A stretch of 27,694 bases of DNA from a virus: positions 1-27,694 of the IMG/VR virus record IMGVR_UViG_3300027699_000150. One strand, written 5' to 3'. Of this stretch, positions 16,240 through 23,335 are shown in pieces. Under the pieces are notes generated by a model. The model was not told the origin of the DNA, ran no database searches, and saw only the letters and a program-made list of their open reading frames with translations. Each line of letters starts with the position of its first letter. The stretch's first letter is position 1. Both the position numbers and the translations under genes were made by a program.

Positions 16240-16606
16240 TTTGACTATCTCCTGGTACTACTCTATAATTGTCTTCAACTGAATCCGGAGTACTTACTTC
16301 TGTAATACTACTATTATCTTCTAATGCTTCTAACTGGTGTGGTTGCAGGGGCGGGTTATGCCAAACTTGTCCTTCTGTAAGTTCTTGTTGATAAAGAGAG
16401 GCATTGGTTGTGTCTATCCATCTAAGAAGAAATTTTCCTGAATTAACAAACCAAGTTTCATCTTTTTTACTATGAAAATGCATAGAAAACTTACTTCCTG
16501 CTTTTTCAAAAACCATTATTTTACAACAATACAAATCATTAGTTGCCCATATAAGTTCATAACCCCAGGCCTTTTTAACGTGTCCTTCTAATCTAGTTTT
16601 ATCCAA
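16205..16606 (-). CDS. Cupin protein, sugar-phosphate-isomerase-type, TTG start
   Basis: A 133-residue single-domain cupin. Motif 1 is complete: His43, His45, Glu50 and Gly57 in HFHSKKDETWFVNSG. Motif 2 has Gly79 and His90 in GQVWHNPPLQPH. The opening KKAWGYELIWA and the end STPDSVEDNYRVVPGD resemble the cupin domain of type II mannose-6-phosphate isomerases and related sugar-processing cupins. A metal-dependent isomerase or epimerase role is likely, substrate unknown. The start codon is TTG at 16606: no other start precedes the domain, an in-frame stop lies just upstream, and GGAGATAG sits at the right distance (16617-16610). It lies 19 bases after the oxygenase gene and overlaps the SDR gene by 35 bases. 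Confidence 0.75.
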   Translation of the reverse strand: MDKTRLEGHVKKAWGYELIWATNDLYCCKIMVFEKAGSKFSMHFHSKKDETWFVNSGKFLLRWIDTTNASLYQQELTEGQVWHNPPLQPHQLEALEDNSSITEVSTPDSVEDNYRVVPGDSQNAEVKEVPKTE

Positions 16607-16609
16607 AAT

Positions 16610-16617
16610 CTATCTCC
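16610..16617 (-). promoter_or_regulatory. Ribosome binding site that fixes the TTG start of the cupin gene
   Basis: GGAGATAG lies three bases before TTG at 16606. The same eight bases occur before the SDR (16245-16252) and phosphatase (15386-15393) starts. Confidence 0.7.
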
Positions 16618-16625
16618 ACACTTAA

Positions 16626-17312
16626 TTAATCAAATTTTATATCAAATACATTCCAACTCATTGTAATTCGTTCAACATCGCTGGTAAAAGGATATACTTG
16701 ATGCCTAAGTTGTGCTGGAAACATATAAAGTTCTCCTGTTACAGGATATTTTCTATATGCTCCTGCACCCCAAGAACCATGTACCCATTCTAATTGACCC
16801 GGGCAACGAGCATTTGACGCCATAGGTACTGTTCTAATTTCTGAAGAAATTTCTTCAGGAATTTGTACCATAACAATTCCATTAATTACACCAGAATGGC
16901 AATGTAAAGGATTAAATTCGTTTGCTCTCATAAAATTAAACCAAGTACCATTTCCTAAATGAAACTTAATTTTACTATAATCTGGCAAGGGGTTATTTTT
17001 TTCTTTCTCTAATTGAGGAAGCTGCTGTCTTTCCTGTATTTGACAAATTTTAAAATATTCTTGTATGTGAGGCAATAATATGTCTATCATCTTTCCCCGC
17101 ATTTCGTCACTTTCAATATCAGATCCTCTTTGCTCTGCAATATTTCCTGATAACATATCGCCTACAGGAGAAGCAGTACGGCTTAATTCTGCATACTCTT
17201 GGATAAATTTTAAATCGTTTGCGTTTAACACAGTTTCATATATTGGTGGACTAAATGGTAATAAAATACTATGTTCTTTTACAAACTCACCGTTTTTATT
17301 TTCAATATTCAT
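16626..17312 (-). CDS. Putative 2OG-Fe(II) oxygenase
   Basis: A 228-residue protein matching the small phage 2-oxoglutarate/Fe(II) dioxygenase family. The core has a Trp-Phe-Asn strand (TWFNF, 123-127), then FNPLHCHSGVINGIV with His137 and His139 as first-motif candidates. The distal motif is GELYMFPAQLRHQVYPF with His204, and Arg215 in ERITMSWN is the likely 2-oxoglutarate anchor. The two motifs have the order and spacing of the second oxygenase in this window (22049), but the sequences are otherwise diverged and this one has long inserts (about 90-115 and 155-185). Such enzymes hydroxylate proteins, nucleotides or small molecules. Its place between HldD-like and cupin genes suggests a sugar or glycan substrate (inference). 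The gene begins inside the HldD-like gene with an 11-base overlap. Confidence 0.7.
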   Translation of the reverse strand: MNIENKNGEFVKEHSILLPFSPPIYETVLNANDLKFIQEYAELSRTASPVGDMLSGNIAEQRGSDIESDEMRGKMIDILLPHIQEYFKICQIQERQQLPQLEKEKNNPLPDYSKIKFHLGNGTWFNFMRANEFNPLHCHSGVINGIVMVQIPEEISSEIRTVPMASNARCPGQLEWVHGSWGAGAYRKYPVTGELYMFPAQLRHQVYPFTSDVERITMSWNVFDIKFD

Positions 17313-18120
17313 TTATATAATCCACAATATTAATCCAATTAATATCAATAATAGAATTTAATTTACTCAAATCTGCATTAGTATATTTTTGATATTGTAA
17401 TTTTAAATTATCTGGCATAGGTATATATTCTATATCAACTTGATATTTTGATGCTACTGCTTTTGCAATAGCATAAAAACTTACAGGATTTCCGGTTCCT
17501 ATATTATATATACCTTCTGAAGTTGTTTGCATCATTTTTTTATGAACTTTACAAACATCTTCTACACAAATAAAATCTCTAAAATAATTTTCACTATTTT
17601 CAAATATTTGAATCACTTTATTTTCTTTTGCTTGATTTATAAATTTTGTATAAGGACTTGCTTGTTCTTTTTTATGATTTTCATAAGGACCATAAACATT
17701 AAAATATCTAAATCCTTGTACAGTAATATCAAATTCACTTAAATTTTGAGTTACAAATCTATCAAACAAATATTTTGACCAAGCGTACGGTGATTGAGGA
17801 AATAACAACCCATCTTCTGTAAAATGATGTGTAGGACCATAAACACTAGCACTCGAAGCATATTGAAAATTAATTCCTAAAGTATTACAAACTTGTAACA
17901 ATCTTAATGAGTATTCATAATTTTGCTCTATAATCTGATCTACATCAGAAAAAGTAGTATCACTAATTGCTCCTAAATGTACTACCCAATCATAACTACT
18001 AGGATCAGGAATAGTGTTAGGCATAAACTCCCAACCCTCTACTTGATGCCCTTGTTGCATAAAATAAGAAGTAAGATTCTGTCCAATAAAACCTTTATGT
18101 CCGGTTACTAATACTTTCAT
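17302..18120 (-). CDS. hldD: HldD-like ADP-L-glycero-D-manno-heptose 6-epimerase
   Basis: A 272-residue extended SDR, somewhat shorter than the usual 310 or so. It has TGHKGFIG (6-13) at the N-terminus, HLGAISDTT (48-56), NYEYSLRLL, YASSASVYG (87-95) and YAWSK with Tyr112 and Lys116. The HldD-specific segments are present: GFRYFNVYGPYENHK, IFENSENYFRDFICVEDV, GIYNIGTGNP, IEYIPMP followed by a YQxxTNADLSKL end. HldD converts ADP-D-glycero- to ADP-L-glycero-D-manno-heptose, the donor for GT9 heptosyltransferases. The family identity is strong; the exact substrate is inferred. The start overlaps the NUDIX stop as ATGA, so translation is coupled, and the 3' end overlaps the oxygenase gene. The shortening is mostly around residues 30-45, where the nucleotide-binding loop after the second strand is compressed. 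Confidence 0.8.
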   Translation of the reverse strand: MKVLVTGHKGFIGQNLTSYFMQQGHQVEGWEFMPNTIPDPSSYDWVVHLGAISDTTFSDVDQIIEQNYEYSLRLLQVCNTLGINFQYASSASVYGPTHHFTEDGLLFPQSPYAWSKYLFDRFVTQNLSEFDITVQGFRYFNVYGPYENHKKEQASPYTKFINQAKENKVIQIFENSENYFRDFICVEDVCKVHKKMMQTTSEGIYNIGTGNPVSFYAIAKAVASKYQVDIEYIPMPDNLKLQYQKYTNADLSKLNSIIDINWINIVDYINEY

Positions 18121-18557
18121 TTTTCGTCTAATAAACTAATTGTTTTAAATACTGTTTCTAATTTTAAAAGATTTACTTTATTTTGTAAAGTATTACGTAA
18201 GCCTAAATGTAATGGCTTTGGCCATTTACCAAAACTACACCATGAATATCCGCTATGCTCACTATTAAGTACTGGAATAAATTCTGACTGAACAACTACT
18301 ATATAAGTATGAAATTCAAATTGTGCATCATTAGAAACAAATGTTTCTAATGGTAAGGTTTTTTTAATTTTAGGAAGAGAACCTATTTCTTCCTGAATTT
18401 CTCTTTTTAAACCTTCCCACGGTGTTTCAGTATTTTGATTAGTACCACCTACTATACCCCACATATTTGCTTGTTTTCCATTAGATCTATGTAAAAACAA
18501 AAATCTATTTGTGTCAAGGGTATAAAAGAGAGCACCACTACAAACAATATCACTCAT
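18117..18557 (-). CDS. NUDIX hydrolase
   Basis: A 146-residue protein with a complete Nudix box at residues 38-60: Gly38, Glu44, then REIQEEIGS (52-60), matching GX5EX7REUXEEXGU. The strands before it (ALFYTLDTNRFLFLHRS, MWGIVGG) have the usual Nudix order. Nudix enzymes cleave nucleoside diphosphates linked to another group, including nucleotide sugars, dinucleotides and oxidised nucleotides. In this unit, just before the HldD-like gene, a nucleotide-sugar substrate or a housekeeping role is plausible, but the box does not give specificity. The ATG at 18557 lies 13 bases after gp15 with no clear Shine-Dalgarno. The 3' end overlaps the HldD-like gene by four bases. Confidence 0.85.
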   Translation of the reverse strand: MSDIVCSGALFYTLDTNRFLFLHRSNGKQANMWGIVGGTNQNTETPWEGLKREIQEEIGSLPKIKKTLPLETFVSNDAQFEFHTYIVVVQSEFIPVLNSEHSGYSWCSFGKWPKPLHLGLRNTLQNKVNLLKLETVFKTISLLDEK

Positions 18558-18570
18558 ACAAATAATTATC

Positions 18571-20043
18571 TTAAAATACTAAGCGCCAACTACCGTCTGG
18601 ATATTCGCCTTCAAACGATAATACCCATTCAGTTAAGTTCCATTTATATTGAATACCTGTATTTAAATTAGTAGTATAAGTTACAGCAGTAGAAGTTGAT
18701 GCATCAAAAACTATAGTCCAACTAGATCCGTCCCACTCAATTATATCATTAGCACCTGCAATGAAATCAGATCCATTTGTATTTTTCCAAGCATCAGGAC
18801 CGTCTGTATTATCAGTACTACCTATTGGTCCTAATAATAATATTCTACCACCTACTGTTTTAAGATCTGTGGGATTGGATTTACCAGGATCTATAATATA
18901 ATTAATTTTTGCACTATCACCTGTAGGACCAGTTATAACTGTATCAGTTGGTAAACTATCTTCGTCCCAGTTTACTACTGCCACTGTTAAATCATTGGGG
19001 TCAACAGCAAATGTTCCTATAATTTCATTAGTAAGGTCTATTCTTGATAATCGTACTTGTGTTAACCCTGCTTCATATGTAAAGGGGTATGCTTTTAAAT
19101 ATCCTTCCCAAGTTTCTCCTCCAACAATACCACTTTTAACTAATTGTATTGTATTATTTAATACTAATAAATTAGGATGATTGTGTGATATTCCTATTGT
19201 TGCTAGAGCTTCGCCAGCAGTGTACGGAGGATCTCCACCTCGTGCTAATTTACTAGGAGTTGGTGTCGCCACAACATCTCCTTCAGCATTTGTTGTTATG
19301 CCAGTTTCTGTAGTAGCATTGATAGTACTTAAAGGAGATGGAAAAGTAGAAAAGTTTAAAGTACTTATATTTCCTGTTTCATCAAAAATACTTTGAAGGA
19401 TACTAGTAATAATACCTAATCTTTTAACTTTTGTAGGAGGCGAAATATAAATAGGTGTTTTAAATCCTAATGTAGCAACATCTATTTCGCTTTCAGTTCC
19501 TGTTGGAATACTTCTACTACTAAAATTAATATTTTCTAAATTTACTACACTCAAACTAGTCCAATCTATATAATTATCTGTAGTTTGAATTTCTAAACTT
19601 GGATTAAACAACATTAGTATTTGTTCTAATATTTGAAGTTTTTGATCAGTATTTGTAGTCCAAATATCACAATTTACTCCTAACATATATGGAGTAGGCA
19701 TTAGTCGTTCCACAGTGAAGTTCTTTCCTGCTTCATTAAGATATTCTTCACCTTCTTCGTCATATGCCCTTTCTCTAATATGGAGTTTACTTACATAAGT
19801 AGGATCAGCAAGCATAGCAGTATTCATTTCAAGATCTCCTACATAAACCGCCATTCGCGGAGCACTAGGAAGTTTATTTTCAGAATTATCACGTAATAAA
19901 GTTCCCACTTGACGTGTAATATCTCCATACATTACAGGAACTTGTGTAAGAACTCCTTTCCCATCTTTATAAGAAAAATTACTCATTAATCTAATAATTT
20001 GGGTTAAGTATCGTCTAACTTGCCCGTCGTAAAAATGCTCCAT
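18571..20043 (-). CDS. gp15: Tail sheath stabiliser and completion protein, gp15-like
   Basis: A 490-residue protein. Its first 220 residues follow T4 gp15: HFYDGQVRRYLTQIIRLMSN at the N-terminus, a VPVMYGD strand, PTPYMLGVNCDIW, then QKLQILEQILMLFNPS and a closing strand ending in SPP. In T4 gp15 forms the hexameric ring that caps the sheath and tube and joins the tail to the neck. T4 gp15 has 272 residues; the extra C-terminal 250 residues are a Thr/Gly/Asp-rich region ending in Trp-rich repeats (IIEWDGSSW, YKWNLTEW, PDGSWRLVF), a style seen in marine T4-like phages. The start at 20043 shares one base with the gp14 stop (TAATG), so the two are translationally coupled. Confidence 0.85.
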   Translation of the reverse strand: MEHFYDGQVRRYLTQIIRLMSNFSYKDGKGVLTQVPVMYGDITRQVGTLLRDNSENKLPSAPRMAVYVGDLEMNTAMLADPTYVSKLHIRERAYDEEGEEYLNEAGKNFTVERLMPTPYMLGVNCDIWTTNTDQKLQILEQILMLFNPSLEIQTTDNYIDWTSLSVVNLENINFSSRSIPTGTESEIDVATLGFKTPIYISPPTKVKRLGIITSILQSIFDETGNISTLNFSTFPSPLSTINATTETGITTNAEGDVVATPTPSKLARGGDPPYTAGEALATIGISHNHPNLLVLNNTIQLVKSGIVGGETWEGYLKAYPFTYEAGLTQVRLSRIDLTNEIIGTFAVDPNDLTVAVVNWDEDSLPTDTVITGPTGDSAKINYIIDPGKSNPTDLKTVGGRILLLGPIGSTDNTDGPDAWKNTNGSDFIAGANDIIEWDGSSWTIVFDASTSTAVTYTTNLNTGIQYKWNLTEWVLSFEGEYPDGSWRLVF

Positions 20044-21203
20044 TAGTTATCTGCCTTTGGTTTAAGTGCTTTTGACAAACTTTGTTTTTCTGGTACAACT
20101 TCTCCAGCAATAGTGCTTGTAGTAGGATTATTAATAAACGTACCCTTTTGAGTAGCTCTTGTATCTGTATTTGTTAATGACATTCTCACTGCATTTTCCA
20201 TTTTTACCCACCTTGCTCCGTCGAATCTAAATAATCTATTAGGTAAGAAATCTGTTCTTAAGAAATAATCATAAGTTGATGGTACAAGTGGAAAACTTAT
20301 ACCGTGGCCAAAATCTGCTCCATTAGGAGGTAAACCGTCACCTATTAAATATCCTTGATAACCTTCTTTCTCAGGAGGTACCATTACTTTATCAACAGTT
20401 ATACCATCAGTTGCATCTAAATCCGAAGCATCTACTGTAACTAATGCTGTATCACCATTGTCATCTACGCTTAAAGTAAAAAGATGACTTGTATCATAAC
20501 CACTCTTTGCAGCATCTTCTTCTGCTTGTTTAACAATTGCATCATTAATTTGCATTTCTTGTTCGTATGTTGATAACAAATCTCTTAATGTATTGCCACC
20601 TGGTGCATCTTCTTCTGCTGGAAGATCTAAGATTTCTTTAAATTCTTGACTATCTACTATTTGCTTCATTTTTACACGATACAAATGTGGATACCATGTT
20701 TGTGTAAATCCTTCTGAAGCACGATTAACATCTTCTACTACATAAAATCTTTTAAGTGCAGTAGCATAATCGTTAAGTGCATATTCATCTACTAAATGAG
20801 GCAATTCGATTACATCACCCGACATTATTTTTCTTCCTAATGTTTTTACTGAACTACGAATATGAATAGTTAACATAAGCGTATCATTTTGTAAAAATAA
20901 TCCAAATTGAGTCATATCAAAATCTACATCTTGGACATTATAAACTCCTCGCATTGCATAAACATCAGGATCATATTTTCTATCACGGTTTTCCATAAAC
21001 AGCAAGTCTTGAATATTAGTTTCCTTTACGCTGTCATAACGTGGTTGATCTGCTGTAGCATCAGTTTCATCAGGATTTGATGGTCCTAAATATTTGTGAA
21101 CAAATAAATCAGTACCACCCACAGTAAACATTTCTAGAATTTGTCTATCTAAAAAGTCAAAATCGTTACCTTTTTCTGGTTTATATAAAGATAGTCTTGG
21201 CAT
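20043..21203 (-). CDS. gp14: Neck protein gp14-like
   Basis: A 386-residue protein assigned to the gp14 neck family of marine T4-like phages. The N-terminal half has LFMENRDRKYDPDVYAM, FGLFLQNDTLMLTIH, GRKIMSGDVIELPH and KRFYVVEDVNRASEGF, followed by WYPHLYRVKMK, the strand order expected for gp14. T4 gp14 has 256 residues. The extra part is an acidic helical segment (about 195-240) and a C-terminal module ending PNRLFRFDGARWV. Together with gp13 it forms the collar onto which the tail docks. Position next to gp15 and gp13 supports the call. There is no Shine-Dalgarno: the minus-strand octamer GATAAATA is followed by five bases and then the ATG, which predicts a leaderless transcript. Confidence 0.8.
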   Translation of the reverse strand: MPRLSLYKPEKGNDFDFLDRQILEMFTVGGTDLFVHKYLGPSNPDETDATADQPRYDSVKETNIQDLLFMENRDRKYDPDVYAMRGVYNVQDVDFDMTQFGLFLQNDTLMLTIHIRSSVKTLGRKIMSGDVIELPHLVDEYALNDYATALKRFYVVEDVNRASEGFTQTWYPHLYRVKMKQIVDSQEFKEILDLPAEEDAPGGNTLRDLLSTYEQEMQINDAIVKQAEEDAAKSGYDTSHLFTLSVDDNGDTALVTVDASDLDATDGITVDKVMVPPEKEGYQGYLIGDGLPPNGADFGHGISFPLVPSTYDYFLRTDFLPNRLFRFDGARWVKMENAVRMSLTNTDTRATQKGTFINNPTTSTIAGEVVPEKQSLSKALKPKADN

Positions 21204-21208
21204 ATAAC

Positions 21209-21216
21209 TATTTATC
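21209..21216 (-). promoter_or_regulatory. Late promoter for gp14 and the minus-strand unit
   Basis: Minus-strand GATAAATA. With T4 spacing the transcript begins on the A of the gp14 ATG (21203). The octamer forms an inverted repeat with the plus-strand octamer at 21222-21229: nine-base arms separated by GAA. Confidence 0.6.
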
Positions 21217-21221
21217 GGAAC

Positions 21222-21229
21222 GATAAATA
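21222..21229 (+). promoter_or_regulatory. Late promoter for gp13
   Basis: Plus-strand GATAAATA. The predicted start near 21235 leaves a 13-nt leader beginning AGGAG, the ribosome binding site for the ATG at 21248. Confidence 0.65.
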
Positions 21230-21247
21230 CAGTAAGGAGAACTTTAA

Positions 21248-22006
21248 ATGTCAGAATTGCAAACTCAAAGACAAGAAATTTTTGACTATGCTTATGCTAT
21301 GCTAGGTGGTGGGATGATCGATGTTGAACTAGATCCTGTACACTATAATACTGCTTTAACCAAAGCATTAACTAAATTTCGACAGCGTTCTGATAATTCT
21401 GTAGAAGAATCTTATATTTTCCTTCCTACAGTAGTAGATCAAAACGAATACATATTACCAAATGAAATTGTCGAAGTAAGAAAATTATTTAGACGGTCTA
21501 TTGGTTCTCGAAGCGGTGGCGGCGATGGTGGTACACTCTTTGAACCATTTAATTTAGCATACACAAATACTTACTTATTAGCAAGCTCTAATATGGGTGG
21601 ATTAGCTACTTACGAATTATTTTCACAATATCAAGAAATAGTAGGAAGAATGTTTGGCTCATTTATTGAATTTAAATGGAATCCAGCTAATAAAAAACTT
21701 ACACTTTTACAACGTCCACGAACAGAAGAAAACTTATTATTATATTGTTATAATTATAGACCCGATAGTGAACTTTTAACAGATTATCTAGCTAACCAAT
21801 GGCTAAGAGATTATACAGTTGCTACTTGTAAATTTATGCTAGGAGAAGCACGTTCTAAATTTGCTACAATAGCTGGTCCTCAAGGTGGTAGTCAATTAAA
21901 TGGCGATACCCTTAAAACCGAAGCAGCAGCAGAAATTGAAAAACTAGAAGCAGAAGTTTCTTCAGCAGTTTCGGGTGGTGTAGGTTACGGTTTTCTAATT
22001 GGTTAA
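21248..22006 (+). CDS. gp13: Neck protein gp13-like
   Basis: A 252-residue protein of the gp13 neck (head completion) family; T4 gp13 has 309 residues. The N-terminal helix and loop contain IFDYAYAMLGGGMIDVELDP and ALTKALTKFRQRSDNS. Next come a beta segment (ESYIFLPTVVDQNEYILP, then VEVRKLFRRS) and a core strand set (IEFKWNPANKKLTLLQRP, then LLYCYNYRP). The C-terminal helix has WLRDYTVATCKFMLGEAR and a Glu-rich coil. This order matches gp13 proteins of marine T4-like phages. It docks on the portal and binds gp14. AAGGAG at 21234-21239 sets the start. In T4, genes 13, 14 and 15 run in one direction; here 13 is divergent from 14 and 15. Confidence 0.8.
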   Translation: MSELQTQRQEIFDYAYAMLGGGMIDVELDPVHYNTALTKALTKFRQRSDNSVEESYIFLPTVVDQNEYILPNEIVEVRKLFRRSIGSRSGGGDGGTLFEPFNLAYTNTYLLASSNMGGLATYELFSQYQEIVGRMFGSFIEFKWNPANKKLTLLQRPRTEENLLLYCYNYRPDSELLTDYLANQWLRDYTVATCKFMLGEARSKFATIAGPQGGSQLNGDTLKTEAAAEIEKLEAEVSSAVSGGVGYGFLIG

Positions 22007-22013
22007 TAATTAC

Positions 22014-22042
22014 TTGACATTTATTCTTTAAGAGTATATAGT
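22014..22042 (+). promoter_or_regulatory. Sigma70-type promoter within the late region
   Basis: TTGACA (22014-22019) and TATAGT (22037-22042) are separated by 17 bases, near-ideal host sigma70 spacing. The predicted start is near 22049, the A of the next ATG, and no Shine-Dalgarno is present. It suggests early, host-polymerase expression of the oxygenase and kinase genes. Confidence 0.55.
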
Positions 22043-22048
22043 TATAAT

Positions 22049-22717
22049 ATGACTATAGAAGAACATTCAGTTAAAGTTATCCCTATGTTTTCTGTTCCTT
22101 TATTTCAAACAAATATTGGTCCACCTGACGCCATAACTAAAGCATGGATTGTAAACTTAGATTATCCTCAAGGTCGCGTAGGAGTAACAGCAGGAATAGG
22201 TTTAGTTGAAGAAGATCCTACTAAACAAGGATTCCATATCTTAAATAATCCTCAACTTAAATCTCTTAAAATAAAAATCCAAAAAGCTATTGATTATTTT
22301 GTGCATGACATATTAGATATTACTGATGATGTAACTGTGTCAATTGAAACTAGTTGGATAAATCAGTATAAACAAGGTGAGCACAATATGCTCCATAATC
22401 ATACTAATTCAATATTAAGTGGAGTATATTATATAGACTTCCCTCCCAATTCAGGAAATATTACTTTTTCAAAAACAAATCTTTATAATAATATATTTCC
22501 TATGCAGTTAATGCCTCAGTCAAAAGGAAAAAAGAATAACCAATATAATTTAAGTGGATATGAAATAGTTCCTGAGACAGGAAACGTACTTATATTTCCT
22601 TCATTTTTACATCATGGTGTACCTCCTAATCCTACAAAACAGGATCGATATAGTTTAGCATTTAATACTTATATTAGAGGAGAAATAGGTCACGGACCTT
22701 CTTTATTAACATTATAG
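22049..22717 (+). CDS. 2OG-Fe(II) oxygenase (phage PF13759-type)
   Basis: A 222-residue protein with the family hallmarks: a Trp strand (ETSWINQYKQGE, 100-111), then HNHTNSILSGVYYI with His116 and His118, and the distal motif GNVLIFPSFLHHGVPPN with His188 or His189. Arg200 and Asn206 lie in DRYSLAFNTY. The N-terminus VIPMFSVPLFQTNIG is the usual opening of these proteins. They are common in marine T4-like phages; their substrate is generally not known. The ATG at 22049 has no Shine-Dalgarno but follows a sigma70-type promoter by six bases. An alternative Met at residue 13 also lacks one and would remove part of the conserved opening. It is followed nine bases later by the nucleotide kinase, so the two probably share a transcript. 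Confidence 0.85.
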   Translation: MTIEEHSVKVIPMFSVPLFQTNIGPPDAITKAWIVNLDYPQGRVGVTAGIGLVEEDPTKQGFHILNNPQLKSLKIKIQKAIDYFVHDILDITDDVTVSIETSWINQYKQGEHNMLHNHTNSILSGVYYIDFPPNSGNITFSKTNLYNNIFPMQLMPQSKGKKNNQYNLSGYEIVPETGNVLIFPSFLHHGVPPNPTKQDRYSLAFNTYIRGEIGHGPSLLTL

Positions 22718-22726
22718 GACTATAAT

Positions 22727-23335
22727 ATGATTATTGGTATCTGTGGTTTAATCGGATCTGGTAAAAACACTGTTGCTGATATTTTAATTCAAGAACATAA
22801 TTTTCAAAAATTAAGTTTTGCAGACAGACTCAAAGATGCTGTAGCAGCTACATTTGGCTGGGACCGAATGATGCTTGAAGGTACAACCGATGTTAGTCGA
22901 ACTTGGCGCGAAAAACCTGATGAATTTTGGTCAAACGAAACTAATAGAACTATTACTCCACGATTAGTATTACAAGAATTTGGTACAGATTGTTTACGTG
23001 TTGGATTTTTTGATGGAATTTGGGTTAGTTTAGTTAAACAAACAATAATAGAAAATCCACATAATAATTATGTTATTACTGATGTGCGTTTCCAAAACGA
23101 AGTTAAAATGATGAAAAATATAGGTGGATTTGTATGGGAAATTAAAAGAGGACCTGATCCCAAATGGCGAATAGAATATGAAAATAATAACATAGAACCT
23201 TCAGTACATGCTAGTGAATGGCACTGGATTAAAGGTCCTAAAGATGTATATATTGAAAATTCTGGAACAATAAGCGATCTTAAAAATCAGGTAAAAGATC
23301 TCCTTGCTTCCACTGAACACCATCCTTCTGCATAA
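22727..23335 (+). CDS. gp1: Deoxynucleoside monophosphate kinase, gp1-like
   Basis: A 202-residue P-loop kinase. The nucleotide loop GLIGSGKNT spans residues 7-15; the position after the Lys is Asn rather than Ser/Thr, comparable to the Lys-Asp-Thr of T4 gp1. LSFADRLKDAVAATFGW follows, then LQEFGTDCLRVGF with the GTD typical of gp1, and YVITDVRFQNEV with the Walker-B-like Asp-Val-Arg. T4 gp1 phosphorylates dTMP, dGMP and hydroxymethyl-dCMP for phage DNA synthesis. The start has AGGA at 22716-22719. Because this is a DNA-metabolism gene among virion genes, its shared sigma70-type promoter makes sense. The last 56 bases overlap the convergent HNH-like gene. Confidence 0.85.
   Translation: MIIGICGLIGSGKNTVADILIQEHNFQKLSFADRLKDAVAATFGWDRMMLEGTTDVSRTWREKPDEFWSNETNRTITPRLVLQEFGTDCLRVGFFDGIWVSLVKQTIIENPHNNYVITDVRFQNEVKMMKNIGGFVWEIKRGPDPKWRIEYENNNIEPSVHASEWHWIKGPKDVYIENSGTISDLKNQVKDLLASTEHHPSA

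Noticed and set aside
22043-22048. TATAAT immediately before the oxygenase ATG as the -10 box
   Set aside because: It would be 23 bases from TTGACA and would place the start inside the gene; TATAGT at 22037-22042 has the right spacing.
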